Positions 52,018-61,916 of a stretch of DNA of 64,000 bases are shown here, piece by piece. Within the stretch, counting starts at the first letter, position 1. The number at the start of each line of letters is the position of its first letter. The translations under genes and the position numbers were made by a program. Source of the DNA: Halorubrum salinarum (GTDB taxonomy: Archaea; Halobacteriota; Halobacteria; Halobacteriales; Haloferacaceae); the NCBI RefSeq assembly GCF_013267195.1, contig NZ_CP053941.1, positions 2,790,001-2,854,000 on the forward strand, read 5' to 3'. The notes under the pieces are model-generated. The model was not told the origin of the DNA, searched no databases, and saw only the letters and a list, made by a program, of their open reading frames with translations.

Positions 52018-52104
52018 ACCGCCGCCTCGGACGCGTGATACTTAAATCAGACCGACGGGCCGACCGACCCGATCCGGGCCCGGTCGCTCGGCGACCCTGA
52101 AAAC

Positions 52105-52112
52105 TGTTAAGT
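52105..52112 (+). promoter_or_regulatory. TATA-like element of the mutase gene
   Basis: TGTTAAGT is centred 28 bases before the ATG at 52137, fitting a leaderless transcript. Confidence 0.5.
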
Positions 52113-52136
52113 CCCGCTCGGTCGACCGATTAGATA

Positions 52137-53810
52137 ATGTACGACCCTGAGGAACTCGCCGCGATCCGGGAGGCCAAGGAGTCGTGGGAGGACGGGACCT
52201 ACGGCGACACGGTCGACCGGTTCGGCGAGCGGGAGGAGACGTTCACCACCGACACCGGGGGCCAGGAGGTCGACCCGCTGTACACGCCCGCCGACGTGGA
52301 CGTGGACTACCGGGAGGACCTCGGTTACCCCGGCGAGGAGCCGTACACGCGGGGCGTCTACTCGACGATGCACCGGGGGCGGCTGTGGACGATGCGGCAG
52401 TACGCGGGGATGGGCACCGCCGCGGAGACGAACGAGCGCTTCCGCTACCTCATCGACGAGGGCTCGTCGGGCCTGTCGATGGCGTTCGACCTCCCGACCC
52501 AGATGGGCTACGACTCCGACGCCGCGATGGCCGAGGGGGAGGTCGGCCGCTCGGGCGTCGCCATCGACACGCTCGACGACTTCGAGACCGTCTTCGACTC
52601 CATCCCGCTCGACGAGGTCTCCACGTCGATGACGATCAACGCCCCGGCCGCCGTCCTCCTCGCGATGTACGTCGCGATGGGCGACAAGCAGGGCGTCCCG
52701 CGCGACCAGCTCCGGGGGACCATCCAGAACGACATCATGAAGGAGTACATCGCCCGGAACCTCTACATCTACCCGCCGAAGCAGTCGATGCGGCTGATCA
52801 CCGACATCTTCGAGTTCTGCGCTGCCGAGACGCCGAAGTTCAACACCATCTCCATCTCCGGCTACCACATCCGCGAGGCCGGCTCGACCGCGGCCCAGGA
52901 GATCGCCTTCACGCTCGGCGACGGCATCGAGTACGTCGAGGCCGCCCTCGACGCGGGCCTCGACGTCGACGAGTTCGCCCCGCAGCTCTCCTTCTTCTTC
53001 AACGCCCACAACAACATCTTCGAGGAGGCCGCGAAGTTCCGCGCCGCCCGCCGGATGTGGGCGCAGATCATGGACGAGCGGTTCGGCGCGGAGAACCCCA
53101 AGTCGAAGCAGCTGAAGTTCCACACCCAGACCGGCGGCTCGACGCTCACCGCCCAACAGATCGAGAACAACGTCGTCCGCGTCTCGTATCAGGCGCTCGC
53201 CGCGGTCCTCGGCGGGACGCAGAGCCTCCACACGAACGGGAAAGACGAGGCGCTCGCGCTCCCGACCGAGAAGTCCGTGCGCACCGCGCTCCGCACCCAG
53301 CAGATCCTCGCCCACGAGTCGGGCGCGGCCGACACGATCGACCCGCTCGCGGGCTCGTACTACGTCGAGGACCTCACCGACGGGATCGAGGAGGAGGCGT
53401 TCGAGATCCTCGAAGAGGTCGACCGCCGCGGCGGGATGTTGGAGGCCGTCGAGAGCGGCTGGGTCCAGCGCCAGATCCAGGACGTGGCCTTCGAGCGCCA
53501 GCGGGAGATCGAGGAGGGCAAGCGGATCATCGTCGGCGTCAACGAGTTCGAGGTCGACGAGGAGCCGGAGATGGACTTAGAGGAGGTCGACCCCGAGCAG
53601 GAGCAGAACCAGCGCGACCGGCTGAACGAGGTGAAGGCCGAGCGCGACGACGACGCGGTCGACGAGGCGCTCGCGGGGCTCCGCGAGGCCGCGCAGGGGT
53701 CGGAGAACGTGATGCCCCACGTCGTCGACGCGGTGAAGGCGTACGCGACGGTCCAGGAGATATCCGACGTGCTCCGCGACGAGTTCGGGGAGTACAAGCC
53801 CGGGCGGTGA
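52137..53810 (+). CDS. mcmA1: Methylmalonyl-CoA mutase, catalytic (alpha) domain subunit
   Basis: A 557-residue catalytic TIM-barrel subunit without the C-terminal cobalamin-binding domain, which is encoded separately in haloarchaea. TMRQYAGMG and [11 protein letters not shown] carry Tyr and Arg at the positions that distinguish methylmalonyl-CoA mutase from isobutyryl-CoA mutase (Phe, Gln). YHIREAG carries the active-site His. Also present are [30 protein letters not shown] (given as [10 protein letters not shown] and ENNVVR) and [11 protein letters not shown]. It interconverts methylmalonyl-CoA and succinyl-CoA in propionate-type metabolism. The epimerase gene lies 1 kb downstream. Confidence 0.96.
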   Translation: MYDPEELAAIREAKESWEDGTYGDTVDRFGEREETFTTDTGGQEVDPLYTPADVDVDYREDLGYPGEEPYTRGVYSTMHRGRLWTMRQYAGMGTAAETNERFRYLIDEGSSGLSMAFDLPTQMGYDSDAAMAEGEVGRSGVAIDTLDDFETVFDSIPLDEVSTSMTINAPAAVLLAMYVAMGDKQGVPRDQLRGTIQNDIMKEYIARNLYIYPPKQSMRLITDIFEFCAAETPKFNTISISGYHIREAGSTAAQEIAFTLGDGIEYVEAALDAGLDVDEFAPQLSFFFNAHNNIFEEAAKFRAARRMWAQIMDERFGAENPKSKQLKFHTQTGGSTLTAQQIENNVVRVSYQALAAVLGGTQSLHTNGKDEALALPTEKSVRTALRTQQILAHESGAADTIDPLAGSYYVEDLTDGIEEEAFEILEEVDRRGGMLEAVESGWVQRQIQDVAFERQREIEEGKRIIVGVNEFEVDEEPEMDLEEVDPEQEQNQRDRLNEVKAERDDDAVDEALAGLREAAQGSENVMPHVVDAVKAYATVQEISDVLRDEFGEYKPGR

Positions 53811-53856
53811 GCGGGAAGGCGGCGGCGACGGTTCCGAGCCGCCCCCGGCGGCGCGC

Positions 53857-54660
53857 TCAGTCCGCGCCCCTGACGACGTGGCCGTACTTCAGCGCCGCGA
53901 CGAAGACCCCGCCGCCGACCGCGTTGCCGACGGTCGCGAGCGCGAGGAACGAGAGGTAGTCGGCGATCGATATCGCGGGCGAGGAGAACAGCCCGAACAG
54001 CACCTCGACGTTGCCCGCGATCGAGTGCGGCAGGTGGAGCATCCCGATGGTGCCGGTGACGATGAAGACGAGCAGCAGGCGGCCGGTCGTCTCTTGGGCG
54101 GCCGTGATCAGCCACGCCAGCAGCCCCATCAGCCACCCGGCGAACACGCCGCCGACGAACAGCCACGTGAGGTCGTGGGAGACGAGCTTGAGCGCGATCT
54201 CCTCGAACGCAGCGGCCTCGACGACGCCGAGCCCGGGCGTCAACAGCGTCGCGAGCAGGGCGAACGACAGGCCCCCGATCAGGTTCCCGACGTACACCAG
54301 CCCCCAGAGGCGACCGAGCTGGCCGAGCGACGCCTGCCCGTCCATCACGGGGATCACGGCGAGCATCGTGTGTTCCGTGAACAGCTCCGACCGGCCGAGG
54401 ATGACGAAGACGAACCCGACGGAGTAGACGGTCGCGAGCAGCAGCTCGGTCCCGAGGTCGCCGTACCCGCCCGGCGAGAGCGTCAACACGACGGCCATCA
54501 GGAGGGGGCCGAACCCGATGTCGAGCCCGGCGGACAGCCCGGAGAGCAGCAGCCCGGACCGTTCGCGGTTCATCTCGTGGACGGCGCTGTCGAGGATCGA
54601 GTCGAGGATCGTCCGCGACGTCTTCTGCTCTAAGGCCGTGTCGGGGTTCTGGTCGCTCAC
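53857..54660 (-). CDS. Formate/nitrite transporter (FNT) family channel
   Basis: A 267-residue membrane protein with six hydrophobic segments. Family marks are FVILGRSELFTEHTMLAVIP, GRLWGLVYVGNLIGG and the central-histidine segment PHSIAGNVEV. FNT channels pass formate, nitrite, hydrosulfide or small carboxylates with protons. The GTG at 54660 gives the normal family length; an ATG at 54789 would add 43 basic residues unlike the family. It lies between mcmA1 and mce on the opposite strand. Confidence 0.9.
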   Translation of the reverse strand: MSDQNPDTALEQKTSRTILDSILDSAVHEMNRERSGLLLSGLSAGLDIGFGPLLMAVVLTLSPGGYGDLGTELLLATVYSVGFVFVILGRSELFTEHTMLAVIPVMDGQASLGQLGRLWGLVYVGNLIGGLSFALLATLLTPGLGVVEAAAFEEIALKLVSHDLTWLFVGGVFAGWLMGLLAWLITAAQETTGRLLLVFIVTGTIGMLHLPHSIAGNVEVLFGLFSSPAISIADYLSFLALATVGNAVGGGVFVAALKYGHVVRGAD

Positions 54661-54786
54661 TGGGTGTCCCTGCGTCGAGTTGTCACTCCAGACACCCAAC
54701 GCTTTCCATCGGCGAACCCCGCTTCCGGGACCGACAGTCGCCCGCGTCCCCCGACCGCGTTCCCGCTCGGTCGCGTCGCCCGGAGC

Positions 54787-54794
54787 CATTTATG
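54787..54794 (+). promoter_or_regulatory. TATA-like element of mce
   Basis: CATTTATG is centred 27 bases before the ATG at 54818, fitting a leaderless transcript. Confidence 0.5.
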
Positions 54795-54817
54795 TCCCCG
54801 CGCCGCGACGGTCGCGT

Positions 54818-55204
54818 ATGCGCTTCGATCACGTCGGCGTCGCGACGCGGGACGCCACGGCGCTCGCGGACCTGTTCGGCGGCCTGGTCGACGCCCCGGT
54901 CGCCCACGAGGAAACGTTCGACGGGATGCGCGTCGTCTTCCTCGAACTCGACGGCGGCGGCTACTTCGAGCTGCTCGAACCGGACGCCGGCGGGACCATC
55001 GCGGACTACCTCGACCGCGAGGGGCCGGGCGTTCACCACGTCGCGCTCGCGGTCGACGACCTCCCGGCCGCGCTCGACGACGCCCGCGACCTCGGCATCG
55101 ACCTCGTCGACGAGGAGCCGCGCCCCGGCGCGTGGGGCCACGAGGTCGCCTTCTGTCACCCGCGCTCGACGGGCGGCGTGCTGGTCGAGTTCGTCGAGCA
55201 CTGA
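54818..55204 (+). CDS. mce: Methylmalonyl-CoA epimerase
   Basis: A 128-residue vicinal-oxygen-chelate protein of two beta-alpha-beta-beta-beta units. Metal ligands are His in RFDHVGVA, His in GVHHVALAVDD and Glu in VLVEFVEH. A further Glu in FLELDGGGYFELLEP fits the family's base region. It epimerises (S)- and (R)-methylmalonyl-CoA, the step before the mutase encoded upstream. Confidence 0.94.
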   Translation: MRFDHVGVATRDATALADLFGGLVDAPVAHEETFDGMRVVFLELDGGGYFELLEPDAGGTIADYLDREGPGVHHVALAVDDLPAALDDARDLGIDLVDEEPRPGAWGHEVAFCHPRSTGGVLVEFVEH

Positions 55205-55243
55205 GGCGGCCCACGGTCGCCCCCGAGAAGCCGACCGCGCGGC

Positions 55244-57391
55244 TCAGTCCCCGGACTCGGCCTCGACCGCCGGGTCGTGGGTCTCGTACCAGTCGAGGAT
55301 CTTCTCCAGCCGGTGGATCGCGCGGTCGGGGTCGCCGATGTTGTGGTGTTCGTCCGGGTAGACGACCAGTTCGGCGTCGACCCCCTGCTTACGGGCGGCG
55401 ACGTACAGCTGCTCCGACTGCGACGGGGGACAGCGCCAGTCCTCGCCGCCCGCCATGACGAGCAGCGGCGTCTCGATGTTCCCGGCGTCGAGGATCGCCG
55501 TGGACGCGTCGAACGCCTCCGGGTTCTCCCACGGGAGCCCGAACTCCGCCTCCATCCAGATGTGCGTGTCGTCCGTCCCGAACGCCGACCGGATGTCGTA
55601 GATCCCGTGTTCCGGCGCCGCGGCGGTGAAGAGGTCCGGCTCCTGCGTGACCAGGAACCCCTGCGCGATGCCGCCGTACGAGAAGCCGTGGCCGAACACG
55701 CGGTCGGGGTCGACCCAGCCGCGGTCCGCGAGCGACTCGACGCCCGCGGCGATGTCGTCCACCTCCGCGGTGCCCCACTTGCCGGTCAGCTCGGCGGTGA
55801 ACTCGCGGCCGCGCGAGGTGCCGCCGCGGTAGTTCGGGCGGAAGACGAGGTAGCCCCGGCTCGTCAGGGCGGCGTGACCGAAGCTGAAGACGGGTTCGTC
55901 GTACGACATGGGCCCGCCGTGGATCGCCACCACCAGCGGGTGGTCGCCCGACTCGGGGTCGACCTCGGGGTCGTGGTAGAGCACGCCGTCGAGCGTCCAG
56001 CCGTCGGACTCCCACTCGACGCGCCGCGCCTCCGGTATCGCGAACTCGTCGACGATCGACTCGTTGACGCGGGTGAGCCGCCGGAAGGAGTCGGGCTCCG
56101 TGGCCGCGTCGAGGTCGTCGACGTCGACCGCGTACAGGTCGGTGCCCTCGGTCGGGTCGGAGAGGACGACGACCGCCGTCGAGCCGTCGTCGGCCACGTC
56201 GATGCCGGCCATCGCGCGGTCGCGGCCCTGCGCCTCGAAGACGCGCTCGACGGAGCCGTCCGTCTCGACGCGGACCAGCCGCGTCTGACTCTCGTCGGCG
56301 ATCCGGACGTATATCTCGCCGTCGACCCACGACGGCTCGCCGCCGCGGGCGACCGTCCGGTCGAGCGCGGCGGTGAGGGAGGCCGGGTCGTCACGGGCGT
56401 CCGCGTCGTCCGCTGCGTCGACCAGATACACCTCGGCCGGCGCGGGCGGGTCGTCGGGATCGCTGGCGACCGTCGCGATCCCGTCGCCGTCGGGACGCCA
56501 CGCCGGCGCGCCGTGGGTCAGGTCGCCGCCCGTGAGCCGCTCGGCGTCGCCGCCGTCGACTGGGACCGCGTAGAGGTCGCGGACGGAGGTGTCGTCCGGG
56601 CGGTCGAGCCGACACGAGGTGAACGCGATCCGCCCGTCCGGCCCCCACGTCGGACTCATGCCGGCGATGTCCTCGAAGGCGCCGCCGCCGTACGCGTCGT
56701 CGAGCCGGCGAGGGTCGCTCTCGGGGTCGTCGAGGTCGACAACGAACAGGTACCGCGTCACCTCGTCGGTCCAGCCGGCGCCGTTGACCTTGTGCTGGAG
56801 CCGCGTCGTCTCGATGGGGCCGCCTTCCTCGCGCACCTGGTCGAGGTACTCGGACTCCTCGTCGGTCGGGTCGCGCGACTCGATCACCAGGCGGTCGCCC
56901 TCGGGCGACCAGTCGAAGTCCGCGACGCCCTCGTCGCGCTCGGTGACCTGCCGCGCGTCGCCGCCGAGCGCGAGGTCGAAGATCCACACCTGCGGCTTGG
57001 GCCCGTCGTCGCCGTTTCCGAGGGGCTCCTCGCCGTCGCCCTCGCTCTCGGCGTCCGCGTCCTCGTCCCCGCTTTCGCCGTCCTCCTCACCGTCCTCGTC
57101 GTCGCGGTCGCGCCAGCCGACCCGCTCCTCGGCGTCGCGGTCGCGGGCGGCCACGAACGCGAGGCGGTCGCCGTCTGGTCCCCACGACGGCGCGGAGGCC
57201 CCGGAGGCGCTCGTCAGGCGATGCGGCTCGCGGGAGCCGTCGGTCGGGGCTACGAAGAGGGAGGAGACCGCCTCGTCGGCGGCCTGGTCGTACTCGGTCG
57301 CGGCGAAGGCGACGCGGTCGCCGGTCGGGGAGACGGCGACCTCGCCGATCTGGGTCAGGTCGTAGTACGCGTCCAGCGGCAGTTCCGACAT
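55244..57391 (-). CDS. S9 family peptidase (acylaminoacyl-peptidase/prolyl oligopeptidase type)
   Basis: A 715-residue serine peptidase. The N-terminal beta-propeller (about 1-430) contains TolB/WD40-like strands such as VAVSPTGDRVAF, GPDGDRLAFV and a disordered acidic loop around residues 95-130. The C-terminal alpha/beta-hydrolase domain has HGFSYGGIAQG with the nucleophilic Ser near residue 570, Asp in MAGGEDWRCPP and His in YPDEHHNIG. It cleaves small peptides, probably in the cytosol (no signal peptide seen). Convergent with mce. Confidence 0.93.
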   Translation of the reverse strand: MSELPLDAYYDLTQIGEVAVSPTGDRVAFAATEYDQAADEAVSSLFVAPTDGSREPHRLTSASGASAPSWGPDGDRLAFVAARDRDAEERVGWRDRDDEDGEEDGESGDEDADAESEGDGEEPLGNGDDGPKPQVWIFDLALGGDARQVTERDEGVADFDWSPEGDRLVIESRDPTDEESEYLDQVREEGGPIETTRLQHKVNGAGWTDEVTRYLFVVDLDDPESDPRRLDDAYGGGAFEDIAGMSPTWGPDGRIAFTSCRLDRPDDTSVRDLYAVPVDGGDAERLTGGDLTHGAPAWRPDGDGIATVASDPDDPPAPAEVYLVDAADDADARDDPASLTAALDRTVARGGEPSWVDGEIYVRIADESQTRLVRVETDGSVERVFEAQGRDRAMAGIDVADDGSTAVVVLSDPTEGTDLYAVDVDDLDAATEPDSFRRLTRVNESIVDEFAIPEARRVEWESDGWTLDGVLYHDPEVDPESGDHPLVVAIHGGPMSYDEPVFSFGHAALTSRGYLVFRPNYRGGTSRGREFTAELTGKWGTAEVDDIAAGVESLADRGWVDPDRVFGHGFSYGGIAQGFLVTQEPDLFTAAAPEHGIYDIRSAFGTDDTHIWMEAEFGLPWENPEAFDASTAILDAGNIETPLLVMAGGEDWRCPPSQSEQLYVAARKQGVDAELVVYPDEHHNIGDPDRAIHRLEKILDWYETHDPAVEAESGD

Positions 57392-57491
57392 GAACCCACC
57401 CAGCGGCGGGCGGAGGAAATACGTTCGGGCCGCGGAACCTCGGCGACCGAGGGGGCGCGGTCGGCGGCGACGCGGGACGCGAGGGCGACCG

Positions 57492-57499
57492 ACTTAACC
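57492..57499 (+). promoter_or_regulatory. TATA-like element of the cyclase-family gene
   Basis: ACTTAACC is centred 28 bases before the GTG at 57523, fitting a leaderless GTG start. Confidence 0.5.
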
Positions 57500-57522
57500 G
57501 CGACGCGACCGCACCGCCGGAC

Positions 57523-58200
57523 GTGTTCCGCGACCTCTCGCGACCGATCGAGACGGGGATGCCGACCTACCCCGGCGACCCCGACGTGACGCTCGCACCC
57601 GACGCGACCCACGAGGCCGACGGCTACGCGACGAGCGAGCTCCGGACCGGGACGCACGCGGGAACGCACGTCGACGCGCCGCGGCACACCGTGCCCGGGG
57701 GCGAATCGATAGACGAGCGGGACGTCGGCCGGTTCGCGTTCGACGCGCGCCTCGTGGACCACCGTCCGCTCGGTGCGCGGGAGCCGATAGGGCCCGACGC
57801 GCTGCCCGACCCCGACGCCCTCGACGGCGACCTCAACCTCCTCGTCCTCCGGACCGGCTGGGCCGCGCACTGGGGGACCGACCGGTACCGCGACCACCCG
57901 TACCTGACCGCGGCGGCCGCGGAGCGGTGTCGGGAGTCGGGCGTCGGCGTCGGGCTCGACGCCTTCGGTCCGGACCCGACGCCGACGGCGGGCGGAGGGG
58001 CCGACGGAGAGGCGAGTGAGGACGGCGAGCCCGACGGGACGCCCGCCCACGACGTCCTCTTGGGCGCCTCGCTGCCGATCGTCGAGAACCTCTGCGGGCT
58101 CGACGATCTCCCCGAGCGGTTCCGGCTTTACGCCTTTCCGCTCCGGCTCCGCGGCGCCGACGGGTCGCCGGTGCGAGCGGTCGCCGAGTGGGAGGAATAG
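57523..58200 (+). CDS. Cyclase-family hydrolase (kynurenine formamidase-like)
   Basis: A 225-residue zinc hydrolase. The signature GTHAGTHVDAPRH provides the metal-binding His and Asp, preceded by MPTYPGDPDV. The rest has LVLRTGWAAHWG and DVLLGASLPIVENL. Members include arylformamidases and other amide or lactone hydrolases. An acidic loop (GGGADGEASEDGEPDG) interrupts the C-terminal third. The GTG start fits the family N-terminus and the TATA spacing. Confidence 0.9.
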   Translation: MFRDLSRPIETGMPTYPGDPDVTLAPDATHEADGYATSELRTGTHAGTHVDAPRHTVPGGESIDERDVGRFAFDARLVDHRPLGAREPIGPDALPDPDALDGDLNLLVLRTGWAAHWGTDRYRDHPYLTAAAAERCRESGVGVGLDAFGPDPTPTAGGGADGEASEDGEPDGTPAHDVLLGASLPIVENLCGLDDLPERFRLYAFPLRLRGADGSPVRAVAEWEE

Positions 58201-58253
58201 ACGGACGCGGACCGCCGCGCGGACCGCGGCGCGGGCGCCCAAGACCAAACCCG

Positions 58254-58260
58254 TTTTAAG
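58254..58260 (+). promoter_or_regulatory. TATA box of the ribosomal gene string
   Basis: TTTTAAG is centred 39 bases before the L44e ATG, predicting a leader of about 12 bases. Confidence 0.5.
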
Positions 58261-58295
58261 CGTCGGCGACGAACCGCGTCTCAAGGTCGATATCC

Positions 58296-58577
58296 ATGGA
58301 AATGCCACGCCGCTTCAACACGTACTGCCCCCACTGTGACTCCCACCAGGAGCACGAGGTGGAGAAGGTCCGATCGGGTCGCGCGACCGGAATGAAACGC
58401 GACGCGCGACAGCGACGCCGCGCGCTCGCGACCATCGGCAACGCCGGCGGGTACTCGAAGGTGCCCGGTGGCGACAAGCCGACGAAGAAGACCCACCTGA
58501 AGTACCGCTGCGGCGACTGCGGGAAGGCCCACATGCGCGAGGGATGGCGCGCCGGCCGTCTCACGTTCCAGGAGTAA
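58296..58577 (+). CDS. rpl44e: 50S ribosomal protein L44e
   Basis: A 93-residue archaeal/eukaryal ribosomal protein. It has the zinc pairs CPHC and [27 protein letters not shown] and [13 protein letters not shown]. It starts [10 protein letters not shown], matching haloarchaeal L44e. First gene of a conserved string with S27e, aIF2-alpha, Nop10 and PAC2. Confidence 0.98.
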   Translation: MEMPRRFNTYCPHCDSHQEHEVEKVRSGRATGMKRDARQRRRALATIGNAGGYSKVPGGDKPTKKTHLKYRCGDCGKAHMREGWRAGRLTFQE

Positions 58578-58579
58578 GC

Positions 58580-58753
58580 ATGGCGGGAGACTTCCACCGC
58601 GTCGCCTGCGGCGACTGCGAGAACGAACAGGTCGTCTTCGGCAAGGCCTCCTCGACGGTGTCGTGCGCGGTCTGCGGCACGACCCTCGCGACCCCCACCG
58701 GCGGGGAGGCGGAGCTTCACGGCGAAATCGTCGAAACCGTTGAGGCGCGGTAA
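58580..58753 (+). CDS. rps27e: 30S ribosomal protein S27e
   Basis: A 57-residue zinc-ribbon ribosomal protein with CGDC and CAVC pairs, and PTGGEAELHGEIVE at the end. It starts 2 bases after the L44e stop and is the usual neighbour of L44e in archaea. Confidence 0.97.
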   Translation: MAGDFHRVACGDCENEQVVFGKASSTVSCAVCGTTLATPTGGEAELHGEIVETVEAR

Positions 58754-58771
58754 CCGCCTCACCGCTCCGTC

Positions 58772-59572
58772 ATGAAGTACAGCGGCTGGCCCGAACCCGG
58801 CGAGTTGGTGGTCGGCGATGTCGACGAGATCGCCGACTTCGGCGTGTTCGTCGACCTCGACGAGTACGAGGACAAGCGCGGCCTCTGCCACATCAGCGAG
58901 GTCGCGTCCGGCTGGATCAAGAACGTCCGCGACCACGTCCGCGAGGGACAGACGGTCGTGGCGAAGGTGCTGGAGGTCGACGAGTCGTCGAACCAGATCG
59001 ACCTCTCGATCAAAGACGTCAACGAACACCAGCGCAAGGAGACGATCCAAGACTGGAAGAACGCCCAGAAGGCCGACAACTGGATGCTCATCGCGCTCGG
59101 CGAGGACGTCGACGACGACCGCTACACGTCGGTCGCCAACGCGCTCCTCGCGGAGTACGAGAGCCTCTACGACGCCTTCGAGGCGGCGGCGATCCGCGGC
59201 GACGAGGCGCTCGACGACGTCGACGTCGACGCCGACACCGTCGACGCGGTCGTCACGGCCGCCCGGGACAACGTCTCCGTCCCGTACGTCGACGTGACCG
59301 GTTACGTCGACCTCGAGTCGGCGGCCCCCGACGGCGTCGACGACGTGCGCGACGCGCTCGCCGCCGCCGAGGGCAACGGCGAGGTCCCGGACGGCGTCGA
59401 CCTCGACGTGGGCTACGTCGGCTCGCCCGAGTACCGGATCAAGGTCCGCGCGCCGGACTACAAGACGGCGGAGTCGCAGCTCGAAGCCGCCGCCGAGCGC
59501 GCCCGCGAGGCGATCGAGGCCGCCGGCGGCGCCGGCGAGTTCCACCGCGAGCGGCGCGAAGACGACGAGTAA
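58772..59572 (+). CDS. eif2a: Translation initiation factor aIF2 subunit alpha
   Basis: A 266-residue factor. An N-terminal S1/OB domain (about 8-85) has [20 protein letters not shown] and the [15 protein letters not shown] segment, then a helical domain, then a C-terminal alpha/beta domain with [18 protein letters not shown] that binds the gamma subunit. It helps bring initiator Met-tRNA to the 30S subunit. No Ser51-type regulation is known in archaea. Confidence 0.96.
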   Translation: MKYSGWPEPGELVVGDVDEIADFGVFVDLDEYEDKRGLCHISEVASGWIKNVRDHVREGQTVVAKVLEVDESSNQIDLSIKDVNEHQRKETIQDWKNAQKADNWMLIALGEDVDDDRYTSVANALLAEYESLYDAFEAAAIRGDEALDDVDVDADTVDAVVTAARDNVSVPYVDVTGYVDLESAAPDGVDDVRDALAAAEGNGEVPDGVDLDVGYVGSPEYRIKVRAPDYKTAESQLEAAAERAREAIEAAGGAGEFHRERREDDE

Positions 59573-59599
59573 CTCGGCTCGACCGACGCCTTTTCATCC

Positions 59600-59782
59600 G
59601 TGAAATCAGACATCCGCGTCTGCGCGAACTGGGAGGCCGCTCACGAGCGGCCGGTGTACGCGCTCGGCGACCGGTGCCCGGAGTGCGACGGCCCGACCGA
59701 GAACAGCGCGCCGGCCCCGTTCGGCCCGGAGGACCCGTACGGCGAGTACCGACGGCGGGCGCGGCGACGCGGCTCGGAGTAG
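59600..59782 (+). CDS. nop10: H/ACA RNP protein Nop10
   Basis: A 60-residue Nop10. The second zinc pair CPEC is present, but the first is CANW rather than CxxC, so zinc is probably held differently. PTENSAPAPFGPEDPYGEYRR is the conserved C-terminal helix region that contacts Cbf5. It functions in pseudouridylation of rRNA. A GTG start 27 bases after aIF2-alpha fits the family length. Confidence 0.92.
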   Translation: MKSDIRVCANWEAAHERPVYALGDRCPECDGPTENSAPAPFGPEDPYGEYRRRARRRGSE

Positions 59783-59875
59783 GCGCGGACGCCGCGGCGG
59801 CGCCCGGAGCGTCCGCTCGATCGCGAGCCACCGGAATAGCCACGCTCTTGTGACCGCCGCCCGGACGGACGGGGT

Positions 59876-60628
59876 ATGGAGGACATCGAGATCGACGAGG
59901 TCGCGACGCCGGAGCTCACGGACCCGGTGTTGATCGAGGGGCTGCCGGGCGTCGGGCACGTGGGGAAGCTGGCGGCCGAACACCTGCTGGAGGAGTTCGA
60001 CGGGGAGCTCGTCCGCCGGGTGTACGCCACGGAGTTCCCGCCGCAGGTGAACGTCGACGACGAGGGGGTCGCGGAGCTGACCTGCGCCGAGTTCCACGCC
60101 GTCGAGACCGACGGCGCCGACCTGCTCGTCCTGACCGGCGACCACCAGGCCGGGTCGAACGCGGGCCACTACAAGCTCACCTCGACGTTCCTCGACGTGG
60201 CCGAGTCGTTCGGCGCGGAGCGCGCGTTCGCGCTCGGCGGCGTCCCGACCGGCGAGCTGGTCGAGGAGTACACCGTCCTCGGCGCGGTCTCCGACGGCGC
60301 GCTCACGGGGGACTTGGAGGACGCCGGCGTCGAGTTCCGCGCCGACGAGCCGGCGGGCGGCATCGTCGGCGTCTCCGGGCTCGTGCTGGGGCTCGGCGGC
60401 CGCCGCGGGTTCGAGGCCGCCTGCCTGATGGGCGAGACGAGCGGCTACCTCGTCGACCCGAAGAGCGCCCGCGCCGTGCTGGAGACGCTGGAGGCCGTCC
60501 TCGACATGTCCGTCGACTACGAGAGCTTAGAGGACCGCGCCGAGGAGATGGAGGAGGTCGTCGGCAAGATCCGCGAGATGCAGGAGGGGCCGGCGGTGCC
60601 GGACGACGACCTCCGTTACATCGGCTGA
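59876..60628 (+). CDS. PAC2/proteasome-assembly-chaperone family protein
   Basis: A 250-residue protein of the archaeal PAC2 (PbaB-like) group. It has the family signature LIEGLPGVGHVGKLAAEHL, VLTGDHQAGSNAGHYKL, and ALGGVPTGELVEEYTVLGA. A C-terminal helical segment is rich in Glu (about 215-235). It is the usual last gene of the L44e/S27e/aIF2-alpha/Nop10 string. Family members may help assemble 20S proteasome; not proven here. Confidence 0.93.
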   Translation: MEDIEIDEVATPELTDPVLIEGLPGVGHVGKLAAEHLLEEFDGELVRRVYATEFPPQVNVDDEGVAELTCAEFHAVETDGADLLVLTGDHQAGSNAGHYKLTSTFLDVAESFGAERAFALGGVPTGELVEEYTVLGAVSDGALTGDLEDAGVEFRADEPAGGIVGVSGLVLGLGGRRGFEAACLMGETSGYLVDPKSARAVLETLEAVLDMSVDYESLEDRAEEMEEVVGKIREMQEGPAVPDDDLRYIG

Positions 60629-60717
60629 TCGGGCGCACAGCCGGGACTCGTTCGACCGTTCGTCCGCGGCGCGACTGTTCGGTCCCGCCGCCGAGCCGGA
60701 ACCCCCGGTTCCGGCAG

Positions 60718-60726
60718 AGATAAACC
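60718..60726 (+). promoter_or_regulatory. TATA-like element of the thiolase gene
   Basis: AGATAAACC is centred 28 bases before the ATG at 60750. Confidence 0.45.
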
Positions 60727-60749
60727 ACGTCCCCGATCATCGTTCGTGT

Positions 60750-61916
60750 ATGACAGAGGTACGCGTCGCCGGGGTCGGGCTCACTCCCTTCGGCAGTCAC
60801 CCGGAGCGCACCGGCCGCGACCTGTTCGGCGAGGCCGCGCTGCGGGCGTTCGAGGACGCGGCGGTCGACCGGGCCGACGTCGAGGAGCTGAACTACGGGA
60901 ACTTCATGGGGGCGCTCGCCGAGCACCAGGGCCACCAGGCGCCGCTGATGGCCGAGGCAGCCGGGGTGCGCTGCCCGGCGACGCGCTACGAGTCGGCGTG
61001 CGCGTCGGCCGGCGTCGCGGTCCGGGAGGCGGTCCGGACGGTGGCCGCGGGCGACGCGGACGTGGTCCTCGCGGGCGGGATGGAGCGCATGACCAACCTC
61101 CCGACCGCGGAGGTCACCGAGGGGCTCGCCATCGCGGCCGACGACCTCTTCGAGGTGCGGGCGGGCGTCACCTTCCCCGGCGCCTACGCGCTCATGGCGA
61201 ACGCCTACTTCGACGCCTACGGCGGGAGCCGCGAGGACCTCGCGCACGTCGCGTCGAAGAACCACGCCAACGCCGTGCCCAACGAGTACGCTCAGTACCG
61301 GAAGGAGGTCTCCGTCGCGGAGGCGATGGACGCGCCGCCGGTCGCGGAGCCGCTCCACCTGTACGACGCCTGCCCGATCACCGACGGCGCGAGCGCGCTC
61401 GTGTTGGTCTCCGCCGAGTACGCGGAGCGGAACGACCTCGACGCGTCGGTCGCGGTGACGGGCACCGGACAGGGGACCGACCGGATGGCGCTCGGCGACC
61501 GCGACCGACTCGCCCGGACGCCCGCCGCGGACGACGCGGCCGACGCGGCCTACGCCGACGCCGGCGTCGAGGCGAGCGACGTCGACGTCGCGGAGGTCCA
61601 CGACTGCTTCACCATCGCCGAGGTGCTGGCGCTGGAGTCGCTGGGACTGTTCGAGCCGGGCGAGGGGATCTCGGCCGCCCGCGAGGGGGTCACGACCGCC
61701 GACGGCGACCTCCCGGTGAACCTCTCGGGCGGGCTGAAGGCGAAGGGCCACCCGGTCGGCGCGACCGGCGGCTCGCAGATCGCCGAATTGACCCGGCTCC
61801 TCCGCGGCGACCACCCCAACAGCGAGCACGTCCCAGACGCCGAGGTCGGCGTCGCGCACAACGCGGGCGGGACCGTCGCCAGCGCGGTCGTCCACGTGCT
61901 GGAGGTGGCGGAATGA
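60750..61916 (+). CDS. Thiolase-family acetyl-CoA acetyltransferase (SCP-x type)
   Basis: A 388-residue thiolase. The acylated Cys lies in YESACASAGVAV, and the C-terminal half carries AEVHDCFTIAE, KAKGHPVGATGGSQI and GVAHNAGGT, typical of the archaeal SCP-x/non-decarboxylating branch. Such proteins act on acetoacetyl-CoA together with a DUF35 partner. Its stop overlaps the DUF35 gene by 4 bases. No HMG-CoA synthase is adjacent. Confidence 0.92.
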   Translation: MTEVRVAGVGLTPFGSHPERTGRDLFGEAALRAFEDAAVDRADVEELNYGNFMGALAEHQGHQAPLMAEAAGVRCPATRYESACASAGVAVREAVRTVAAGDADVVLAGGMERMTNLPTAEVTEGLAIAADDLFEVRAGVTFPGAYALMANAYFDAYGGSREDLAHVASKNHANAVPNEYAQYRKEVSVAEAMDAPPVAEPLHLYDACPITDGASALVLVSAEYAERNDLDASVAVTGTGQGTDRMALGDRDRLARTPAADDAADAAYADAGVEASDVDVAEVHDCFTIAEVLALESLGLFEPGEGISAAREGVTTADGDLPVNLSGGLKAKGHPVGATGGSQIAELTRLLRGDHPNSEHVPDAEVGVAHNAGGTVASAVVHVLEVAE

